A stretch of DNA of 24,444 bases from Mastigamoeba balamuthi. Its lineage: Eukaryota; Evosea; Mastigamoebida; Mastigamoebidae. Positions 10,601 through 19,012 of this stretch are shown here, in pieces (position 1 is the first letter of the stretch; every line of letters begins with the position of its first letter). Below the pieces are notes generated by a model that was not told the origin of the DNA, ran no database searches, and saw nothing but the letters and a program-made list of their open reading frames with translations. The stretch is taken from contig CACRSC010000472.1 of NCBI GenBank assembly GCA_902651635.1, positions 353,247-377,690 of the forward strand, read 5' to 3'. The position numbers and the translations under genes are program-made.

Positions 10601-12490
10601 CGAAAACGTGCAGATACTCGCCTATGTAGAGCGGCTTGGTCCTGTTCCAGTACAGTACGCCGGCGTCTGCGCGGATCTTCCAGTTGGGCGAAGCGATCCA
10701 TTCGGCCGTGTTGGGATAGTCCGTGAAGGTAGGGTATTCGTGCGGGTAGTGCAGACCGATAACATCCGCAGAACCCTTGGGATCCCAGTCGGACTCTGGC
10801 ACATCCAGTCAGACAGTGTGGGAATGCGATGGGGTGGTGCAGACCGAAAGTGATAAGGCGCGAAGGGTCGACTGTCCGGGCGTGTGCGGCGAGGTCTGCG
10901 AGTGACTGTTCCAGCTGCGGGAAGCGGGACATTGCGTGGCAAGACCAGATCTCGTTCTCGAGGCTGTACATGTAGACCGACGGGTGGTTGCGATCCCTGC
11001 GAATCATGGCAGTGATGTGCGTCCTCCAGTTGTCCCAGAACGAAGTGTTATTGTACTGCGGGAAGCTGTCAGCCGGCACGCCACCGAGAGCGGCGAGTGA
11101 TGAGGGCGTACGGCATACGAGCCCCCACCGTCGCAGAAGTACGCGCACTCCTCGACCACCAGCAAGCCAACCTCGTCGGCGACGTCGTACCACACCTCCT
11201 GCCACGGCTGCGTGTGGAACCTTATCCCAACCATGTTGCCTGCTCGCGCAAGACTCGCTGAGGCGTCGAAACCGAAACGCAGAGAGGGGCGGCTTTCCCT
11301 ACCGTTCTTGACGTCGGTGAGGGTTCTCGTGACGTCGTCCCTGGCCGGCCATTTGAGCGCAGGCCACGTGGCGGTGGCGCGTATGTGCATGGGCAAGCCG
11401 TTGAGGTAGAACAGCGGCCCCTCGGTCCACATCTCGCGGAACCCGAACCTGACGGTGCTCTCGTGGACCCTGCTGCCCGACCTGTACAGCACCGCCGTCG
11501 CGTAGAGCAGCCTGGGGTCGTACGGCCACCACAGCGGCCCCACCCAGCTCGCCGACAGCTCTGCCGTCGCCGTCGCCCCCGCCGCGACCGCGGGCACGGC
11601 CACCGCGGCGACCGACGTCAGCAGCGACCCGGAGGCCGCGTCGTGCACGAGCAGCTCCACGCTGAGCCCCTGCGCCGCCGCCGAGTCTGCGTTGCGGACC
11701 TCGACGCGCGCGGCGAGCGTGCCCCTGCGCACCGACGTCGTGACGAAGACGTCGCTGACGTGCACGCGGGGCCGCAGGCGGAGCTCGCAGGCGTCCCAGA
11801 CGCCGTACTGGTAGAAGTAGCCGCCGATGGCGCCCACGATGCGCCCGGTGGGCTTGGACCGCAGGTTCTCCGAGTCGCGGTACTCGCCGAAGACGTAGGG
11901 CGAGGCGAAGAGCGAGGTCCAGTCGCGCACGCTGAGGTCGAGCGTCCAGGGCCGCCCGGGCGCCCACTTGGCCGCCGCTGCGGTCACGTCGAGCTCGAAC
12001 GCGTCGTAGCCGCCCTGGTGGCCCCCGACGTGCTCGCCGTTGACGTAGACGTGGCTGTCGTACTTGACGCCGTTGAAGTGCAGCGCCGCGTGGGGCAGCG
12101 ACGCAGAGCTCAGCGACGAGCTCACGTTGGCCCTCAGCCACGAATTCTGGGAATCGTGCCTGCGTTGACATCACGGGGAAAACAGGAAAACTGGGGCCGG
12201 TGACGTGTGCGCGTGCGTACGGTGTAGTTCCAGCCGTAGATGTACCCGGGGACCGAGGTCTGGGACCACCCGGCAGAGGGCGGGGGCGCCGGGTGGGGCG
12301 GGGCGTGTGCGAGCTTCCACGAGACCGCCGCAGACGACACGAGAGACGTCCGCACGTCAGTTTCGACGCAGTCGCGGGGACACGAGATGTGGGCCTCGCC
12401 TGAGCCGCACACCCCGTCTCCGCAGGAAGGTGCTGCACACACCGCCAACGGCACCCCAGTCAGGAGCGCTGCCAGAAGCGGAAATAACAT
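7673..12490 (-). CDS. Secreted multidomain glycoside hydrolase family 2 enzyme
   Basis: Nine exons; inferred introns 12147-12220, 11066-11118, 10796-10844, 10452-10504, 10280-10320, 9227-9276, 8527-8573 and 7922-7965. Spliced frame gives 1,468 residues. Residues 1-20 form a signal peptide, followed by a Cys-rich CGDGVCGSGE..SCPRDC module. Then come the GH2 sugar-binding jelly-roll (VYVNGEHVGGHQGGYDAFELDV), an Ig-like domain and a TIM barrel with acid/base Glu471 in SLENEIW and nucleophile Glu566 in KPLYIGEY. A C-terminal half adds a GATase-like region (GKIALFDPQGS, DILVIGEDA) and two modules each ending in an FxND...DRNL motif, like calcium-dependent carbohydrate-binding modules of the CBM60/36 type. 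The last 20 residues are hydrophobic. Expected to hydrolyse beta-galactosides, beta-glucuronides or beta-mannosides outside the cell; the substrate cannot be told. The final exon is accepted because it restores a second DRNL module. Confidence 0.88.
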
Positions 12491-12568
12491 CGTTTTAACA
12501 GTCGTTCGCTTTTTGCGGTTGTGGTAGATTTCTACCGGATTATAAAATCTGAGGTGGGGGCATGGGCT
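12491..12568 (-). promoter_or_regulatory. 78-base intergenic region upstream of the GH2 gene, with inverted repeat
   Basis: Only 78 bases separate the stop of copy 2 (12569) from the GH2 ATG (12490). They contain a perfect inverted repeat GGTAGA-TT-TCTACC at 12523-12536 and a TATAAAA sequence at 12541-12547 on the plus strand (TTTTATA on the minus strand). The space must hold the 3' end signals of copy 2 and any GH2 promoter, unless that promoter lies inside copy 2. The inverted repeat could be a binding site or an RNA hairpin; no function is shown. Confidence 0.4.
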
Positions 12569-15500
12569 TCAGTAGTAGTGGTATTCGTCATTTTCACTCC
12601 AGTACCCTCCGTCGTCCTCGTCAGGTGACCCGCAATCGCGGTAACCTCCAGCCCAGAAAACAGGGTGATGCACGGTAACAGTGGCATAAACGGAATCACG
12701 TGCACGAGCACTTGCGTATGCTCTCGCCGCTCGACAGACAGCAGCAACCATGTGGGTGTCGTTGATGTAGTCGCGGAGCCCGCGGCACAGGCGGCGCAGC
12801 AGGAGAAGGAGCCCGTCCTCCTCGTGAGCGGCAGCGTAGTCAGCAACGCAGGTCAGAGTGCCGAAGTGCTTTGGCATCAAGGGACTGCGGATCCATCCTT
12901 TGGCCCAGACCTGCCGGAAGTTGTGCGAGTGTGGGAACCCGCGGATGAGGCCCTCGTCGGTCAGTATCGACTTACGCCAGAACACGGAGAACACAAGTTT
13001 CGCCACGCTGCCGCACTGGAGTTCTGTCCCTGAATCGAGGAGGCAGTCGAGCACGTGATCCACGGAGGCAACGTTAAAGGCTCTCTCAGGTAGTTCTCCA
13101 TTGTCACCGGCAGTGTTCATGGCCGTCGTGGCATTGCAGTTCCGCAGAGCGAGCCCAGCCCCCATTTGGATCAAGTGTGAGCGAATAGCTTGGAGACCAG
13201 ACTGAATGAACCGTGTCATTGCCACCACCTCCCGCTGCTGCCGTGTGAGAAGAAATGGCAAAGACAGGTTTCGTGGTGGAAGCTCGTCAATCAGCGAAAA
13301 AGCGAGATCGGCGGGGACCATCTGGGGGGGATCGCTGTGTGAGTGTAGTTAAACAACTGAATTCCTGCTCACTGCTTCGGCCTGACGAGCCCTCTCTGTC
13401 CAGCCGATACATTTGGCTTTGCCTCGGCATCCTGTCGGGCCACGGAGCACCCAACCCTCGAGAAGTGTTGGTGGCAACTTCGAAGCTGCTGCATGGGCTC
13501 GGAACTCCTCAGCACTGCTGTGGGTGTCAGAAATGGCAATGTGTATTGCGATGACCAACCGCCCGATGATTGGCAGGACACAGGGAAGCCCCAGCTTGTC
13601 TGCCAGTGCCTGCCGTGACGACGACATGTCCACACCCTCGGGCGACGTGGCGGACAGCAGAACAAGGCCCTCGAAGGGGTAGTCGATGCACACCGTGTTG
13701 TCGTCCGACACAATCTCCACAAGGTACGTCCACCCCTCCTCCAGTGCCTCCCGCCCCATGTGCTCGCGTGCCCACGCCGTCGCCCACACGGCCTGCTCGC
13801 TGTTGGCCCGCTTCCGAGTGAACACGTGGATGTCCCCGCGCCACAGGAACATGATCCCCAGCGACCCGTCGATCTTGGGTGTCGCCTCGACGATTTCGTC
13901 CGAGGCGAACTTGCTCTCCATTGGCGGGAACGGCCGGGCCACAACGGTCTTCGAAGGGATGTGGAGCACGAGCCCTCGGCACAGGGACACTGACTTTTTC
14001 TTGCATCTCGTATTGAAGACGCTGAGCCCTGTTTCCGAATCGGTGGTGCTCTGCACAACACCGGAGGCACAGGCATTTTGCACTCGAGAGAGCATGCCAT
14101 CAAAAGGAATCTGATTCGCAAGCGCAGAGCATCTGACCTCGAACAATGGATGGTCTGGTGTGCGAGTAGAAAAGGCAGAGACAAGCTCCGACCACGACGG
14201 AGTCTTCAAAGCGAGCTGGGACAGGACTTTCACAGTTGCGTCGGAGTTCGGGAACCGTTTGTCGAGGCGCAGTTTCATGCCTGCAGCTTCTGCCTCGCCA
14301 TGGCGATCGAACCCAACCTCAACGACGAGACCCGGTATGCCACTCCACCATATTGCCTTGTCTCGCGGCGCCCTCGTAGCATCAACGTCTGCCGTTACTC
14401 TGGGCTTCCACTTGAGGACGAGATCAGCTGCAAAGCTCCCAATAAGACGAAGAAACACAGGGCATTGGATTCGCACAAGGACCGAAGCAATACCACATGT
14501 TCCGAGGCGTGAAGATGAGGCCGTCAGTGGGATAGAATGCGCCCTCGTGCAGGCACTTGAGACTGCCTGCATCCACAGACCATTCAGTGTGCTTGATGAA
14601 CACACGGCTTGCTTGATCCCGTGTAACTCCAGGTCCGTCCTCCTCTGGTGGCAGGAGGGAGGACACAGCCTGCAGCCTCTGGTCGTAGGGCCGCGAGAAC
14701 ATTGCAACTCCAGCAACTGCCAACACGTCGAACACGAGGAACACAGTCCCGATTTCCCCCAGGCAGACCATTTCTGCATCCAGCACAGTCCCATTCGGCA
14801 CCCCGAACTGCGGGATGTTGCGAACACTCCCGTTCGGATACAAAGCAACAAAGCGTCCTGAGGGACTCGCGAACAGGACCACGCGGATGCCGTCTGCTTT
14901 GCGTGACACTGCGTACCTCTGAGGGGTCCCCACCAGACGAAGCAACCTGTCGTCTGCCTCTGAGAACACGAGGTATTCGGAGGGGTGGCACAGAACGTCG
15001 TTGAGCGCGAGCGACTCCTTCAGCCCACAGCACCGCAGGCACTCGCTGGTAATGGAATGTGCATCCGCCTCCACGACAGGAGATCCAGCGTCAGCGATGT
15101 ACGCAGTGTTCGAACCAAGAGTGACATGGAGAAGGCAGCCCTTGCTCTGCAGAACCTCGACAAGAGTGGATTCGGGTCTCAGCTGTGGTTTTTCCGAGAT
15201 GACCGCCCGTGCTGAATCACAGCTAGCTGCGAAGAACTTGTCCTTGGGACAGCATTCCCACAGAGCTCTGATTATGTCAGAACAGACGGTGTTCCACTTT
15301 TCAGAGCGCTGTTCGTGGATGTAGTCCGACTCCCACTCACGCAGGTACACGGGGTTTATACTGTACGGCTTGACAGCCAGAGCGCACTCGATACCGACGT
15401 GCAGCGAGTTCAGGAGCCCAACCAGGCGAGAAACGTCTGTGGCTGTCTTGGCACACCCGTCCAGAATGAGCACAGAGCGCGGGGCACCGAACACCGCGTG

Positions 15501-16914
15501 CTCCAGAACAACTTTCACCAGCTGCTCACCTGCCTTGGCCGCCGTCCCTTGTACGCGACCTCCTCGGGCTGGAGGTCCTTGAGCCATGCGGAGCCCTTGA
15601 GGAACGCCGTTTTCATCTTCCGGACTATCAGATGGTTGCGAGGATCCGACTGCGCGCTCCCGGGACAACAGCCCCTGACTTTCGAGCCACTTGCCTGTCG
15701 AGAACGTGCGGTAGCCCTTCAGGAACTGGCAGATGGTGTCGGCCAGAGTGGACTTGCCTGCGTTTACCGAGATCAATTAGGAAAGCTGAGTATTCGTACC
15801 TGCTCCTGGCGGTCCTGTGAGGATGACAGCGCTGATCTGGGGCTCCAAGGCGTGCACGGGCAAGACGACGAGAGGAGGATCGCAGAGAGCGTCTGTGAGC
15901 TGCGAGTTGCACTTCGGAAAGAAGCTCATGAACTCGCCCCACTCCCCTGCAGGAAGTCCTGCCTTGCTCAACAACGTGGCCAGAAGGCCAACGACCCTTC
16001 GTAGCCGGCGCCAAGACGACAGCTTGATTGCGGTGCTGTGGACGCTCTGGTCTCTGCCAATTGCCATCGAGCGCGGACCGATGTTGGCTGAGAGGATGTC
16101 GGGGCTGTCCTCGAGCTCGAAGAAATTTGGCAGCACACAGCGCAGTGGCGGGTCACCTGAGAGGTACGGCAATCACCACCGTGGGTGATAGGGAATAAAC
16201 TGGGGTAAAGTGAAAGTTGCTCACAGGCTGAGGCAAAACGGGCGTCTGGGAACTTCCTGGACAACGACGGACGAGCATCCTGTGCCGCCTGGGGCGTCTT
16301 GAAAGTGACAAACGCAGAGAGAGAAGGCTGGAGGGCACTACTCTCTCCGACGTCGTGGATCCAGTGGTACAGGTTGTCGGTCCTTACTCCGTGTCTAAGT
16401 CAATTCTGTGAGTACTCTGTGTGGCCTGGGAGACGCACAGAGGGCGTGCTTCCAGCCGCACAGACAGTGCGTCTGCTCTTGGAACGGAGGAGTGGACGGA
16501 CACCTCGTCGTCACCGGGGCGCAGCCTCGGCAGGAACACGGTCCTGCTGTCAACCTCGCTCGCGATTCCGGTCTCGAGGCCCAGCCTCCCCTTGAGCAGC
16601 AGCAGGCGCTGGTGGGCTGTGCTGTCGCCGCTGGCGTGGAGCTCAGCCCTGCTCTGCTGGTCTGTGCGCTCGTCGAGACCGAGCAGCTTCTTCTGGACGA
16701 GCTGCATGATGCTGCAGATGGCGCTCGCGAGGCTGTGGGCATCGGGGGCGTCTCGCGCTGCCTTGGTGAGGCACCTCACGTTGGCGGTTGGGTAGGGGGT
16801 GTGGGCATGCAGAAGGCACGAGGTGGCCCGAGCCAGCTCGTACGCCCACTGGGGCTGCTGCGCCCTGCCGCAGTACCTCCAACTGGACCACCCTGTGGCC
16901 ACAGCATGCTCCAT
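12569..16914 (-). CDS. Copy 2: P-loop kinase / mRNA guanylyltransferase / Rnl1-type RNA ligase fusion, all active sites kept
   Basis: Six exons; inferred introns 16383-16438, 16157-16224, 15758-15799, 14428-14476 and 13322-13372. The spliced frame is a multiple of three and gives 1,359 residues. Start ATG at 16914. Domains: unrecognised N-terminal ~320 residues; GPPGAGKST Walker A with Lys332 (Gly331 split by intron 3); capping guanylyltransferase with nucleophile Lys617 in SRKADGIRV, LDAEMVC, FLVFDVLA, DGLIFTP, LKWKP (~763) and RLDKRFPN (~808, OB-fold motif VI); T4 Rnl1-type ligase with Lys942 in PKIDGS, VEIVSDDN, EGWVLR and GKAK; helical C-terminal domain from 1110. Expected chemistry: 5'-RNA phosphorylation, GMP transfer and ATP-dependent RNA ligation. 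A kinase-guanylyltransferase pair recalls kinetoplastid recapping enzyme Ce1; I know of no described protein adding an Rnl1 ligase. It carries a unique ~30-residue insert near residue 360. This is the only copy with both nucleotidyltransferase lysines. Confidence 0.88.
13649..13991 (-). repeat. Ligase-core homogenised tract, copy 2
   Basis: By eye it differs from the copy 5 tract at about 7 of ~343 positions. The adjacent guanylyltransferase OB regions of the same two genes share only roughly half of their residues. This sharp change fits gene conversion. Confidence 0.75.
15549..15642 (-). other. Copy-2-specific in-frame insertion in the kinase domain
   Basis: Between conserved GGATCC and GGCGGCCAAGGCAGG sequences, copy 2 carries roughly 90 extra bases absent from copies 1 and 4. 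In the gene's frame they encode a low-complexity Pro/Gly/Gln-rich stretch of about 29 residues. An alternative frame on the same strand reads KTAFLKGSAWLKDLQ, which looks more like ordinary protein. This suggests a fragment captured from elsewhere. It lies just after the P-loop helix, in a probable surface loop. Confidence 0.6.
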
Positions 16915-17074
16915 TGGTAATGTCGGGAGCACGCCTGGGCTGACAACGCTTTGTGAGCTGTGTGTCGCGACAGACCGAAGTAAAGCTGAATTGTGCGGTG
17001 TTGTCCAACCAGATATTTCCGGTCCGCACTTGTTTCAGCACTGACGTCAAACGTCCTTTCACCACCGAAACAAC
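16915..17074 (-). promoter_or_regulatory. Upstream region of copy 2 sharing blocks with copy 1
   Basis: It contains the same ordered blocks as 7436-7585: GTTGTTTCG, GAAAGGACGTTTGACGT, AAATATC followed by GGTTG, CACAATTCAGC, and CAGCTCACAAAGCGTTGTCA. The similarity ends near 17074, just before the remnant of copy 3. Copy 4 keeps only a weak version of the block nearest its ATG. Confidence 0.5.
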
Positions 17075-17099
17075 GTGGTGGTGGCTGATATGCAATCAG

Positions 17100-18845
17100 A
17101 CGTGATGATGGCGCCAGCCCTTGGCCCACACCTGCTTGATGTTCTGCGAGTGCGCGAACCCACGGATGAGCCCTCGTCGTTCAGCAGGGCCCGCCGCCAG
17201 AACAAGGACGAAACGAGACGCTTCAGTCTCTACGGAGTGAGCATGGACCCTGGGCGAACGAAGAAGCTGCACACGCGCTCCACGTAGGCCACATTGCAGA
17301 TGTCGTCAGTGAGCTGCTCCGAAGGCTCCACGTGGGTGGCAGCGCTGGCAGCCTCCACAGTGGAGATGAGCTGCCTGTTGACGGCTATCTTCGAAGAGAA
17401 GCACGAGTTGATGACGGAGAGACGCGACGAAATTGCAGAAATCAGATCTGAAGTGATGGTGTCATCGAAGCGACAACAGATAGGCAGTCTGTAGCAACCT
17501 CGGAGTTCGGAAGCGGCTTGTCGAGGCGCAGCTTCATGCCCACGGGATCCAAATCGATGCCGGTTTCCCCCCTTAACCCCACAGAGTGTCGTCTCGCGGG
17601 GCGGATGTTGCGACGGCATCAACTGTCACCCGTGGATTACACTTAACGACGAGATCGGCTGCACCGCATCACCAAATCAGTCTCTGGTGGATGAAGGCGG
17701 CTGGGGTACGCACAGGGACTGAAGCAATACCACATGTTCCGAGGCGTGAAGACAAGGCCGTCAGTGGTAATGAACGTGGGCTTGCGCATCCGCTTGATGA
17801 TCTCTGCGTCCACCGACCGCTCAGTGTGCTTGATGAACACACGGCTGGTTCGATCCGGTGTAACTCGTGGTCCCTCCTCCTCCTGCGGCAGGAAGGAGAA
17901 CACAGCCTGCAGTCTCTCACGTGGGGATCGAGTGCACTCTGGCTGTCAAGCCGTTCCACACGGACCTCGCTGCCCCTGCGCGGGTGGGTGTCGCCAGCTC
18001 TGATCGAAGTGGAAATTCAACTCCTCCAGGATCATCAGGGAGCTGTGGAGGCGGTGTGCCAAGGACAATTTCTTCGCTGTATGGAGTGACAGTGCCTGCG
18101 CATGCTTATCCAACAGGGTACCGAGGGCTGCAAGGGATGCCTCAATGGTCGACCCTCCAGCGGCGGGTCACAGAGGACCTCTGTGAGCTGTGACTTGGAC
18201 CTTGGAAAGTTGCTCATGAACTCGCCCCAGGCCCTCATGGGTACTCCCATGTGGCGCGTTGCGAGCGCCCTGAGGAAACAGCTGATTGGGGTCACGCTTC
18301 GCGTCACTCGCCTTCTGCGGGCTCCCAAACGACACGTAGGTGCAGAGTGCGGGATCAGAGACCTGCGGGCTTGCTGGCCTGCTCCCAGAGGAGCCTCGCC
18401 TCGAGCCGCACGCAGCGCCCTTGCGGGGAAGCCTGGCGTACACAGACACCTCGTTGTCGCCCGGGCGCAGTCTCAGCACGAACACTGTCCTATCGTCGGC
18501 GCTGCTCGCAATGCCCGCCTCGAGGCCCAGCCTCCCCATTGAGCAGCAGCAGCCGCTTCGTGGCGCCGCTGCAGCCCTCGCAGGTGCACACAGGCTCGCG
18601 CTCGGGTGGCAGGACGAGCTCCATGATGCTGTTCACGGCGACTGCGAGGCTGCTGGGGTCCGGTGCCTGGAGCGCGGCGTTGGGGAGGCAAAGAGCGGAC
18701 TCAATGCGGGAGCGTCGGTCGCCGTGGAGAAGGCACGCGGCAGCACGCGCCAGGTCCGACGCCCAGTTGTGTGTGCTCGGGCTCGGGACACCCCTCGACC
18801 GCCAGCTTAGTTGGACGGGCTCGGCCCACGCAGAGCGCACCGAGT
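17100..18845 (-). pseudogene. Copy 3: rearranged remnant of the kinase/guanylyltransferase/ligase family
   Basis: Three family segments remain in order. The N-terminal segment (~18160-18845) lacks an aligned ATG and has a one-base insertion at 18538 that shifts LLLL-GRLGLEAG out of frame. The guanylyltransferase C-half (17434 to ~17917) shows DGLVFTPRNMWYCF and RLDK. The helical C-terminal part (17100-17438) shows RLSVINSCFSSKIAVNR. The P-loop, KxDG half and whole ligase domain are missing. Further damage: an in-frame TAG at 17230-17232 where copy 5 has a Glu codon, and a ~32-base deletion near 17580. The bases between ~17954 and 18158 are not family sequence. Where comparable it is closer to copy 5 than to copies 1, 2 and 4 (ASRLSVINS..SSKIAVNR and the SDLISA junction), so 3 and 5 form a second subfamily. 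It is not expected to make a functional enzyme. Confidence 0.85.
17918..17953 (+). other. Inverted family fragment inside pseudogene copy 3
   Basis: On the plus strand this 36-base piece encodes HVGIECTLAVKP. That matches the kinase-domain segment HVGIEC.(L/V).VKP that copies 1, 2 and 4 carry on the minus strand. Minus-sense guanylyltransferase sequence (RLQAVFSF) abuts it directly, so this fragment is flipped relative to its neighbours. It looks like a templated insertion at a repair junction. Confidence 0.7.
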
Positions 18846-19011
18846 TGGTGATTTCAGTGCTTGCTCCAATTGCTCGGTGTGCCGAACGCGGGCTCAACTA
18901 ATTCACTTGAAGGGAGAACGCTAATCAATTGGATATTCTCTCACGATGCCAGATATTTGTGTTGGACCTTCGTTGAGATTTCAACCAAAAAGATCCCGCC
19001 AATGTCGAGGA
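18846..19011. other. Unassigned sequence between copy 3 and copy 4
   Basis: About 165 bases. The part nearest copy 3 is the expected site of its lost start but has no minus-strand ATG. The part at 18901-19011 is more AT-rich and resembles neither the ligase continuation of copy 4 nor any other stretch here. It ends at the ambiguous base 19012, so it may be the edge of an assembly join. Confidence 0.5.
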
Positions 19012-19012
19012 N
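19012..19012. other. Ambiguous base N at the break point of copy 4
   Basis: The only N in the window. Family sequence is intact on the right and stops abruptly here on the left, at the codon expected for the ligase nucleophile lysine. Either a real truncation or an unresolved assembly join between near-identical paralogues would give this picture. Confidence 0.9.

Noticed and set aside
11299-12438. Long Arg/Ala-rich frames on both strands over the GH2 5' region (including a 272-codon plus frame at 11385-12203)
   Set aside because: They are low-complexity shadows of a GC-rich coding exon; the GH2 frame alone shows conserved jelly-roll motifs.
12569-16914. Identification as a fungal/plant Trl1-type tRNA ligase
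   Set aside because: Domain order is kinase, guanylyltransferase, ligase. A complete capping motif set is present and no cyclic phosphodiesterase HxT pair was seen.
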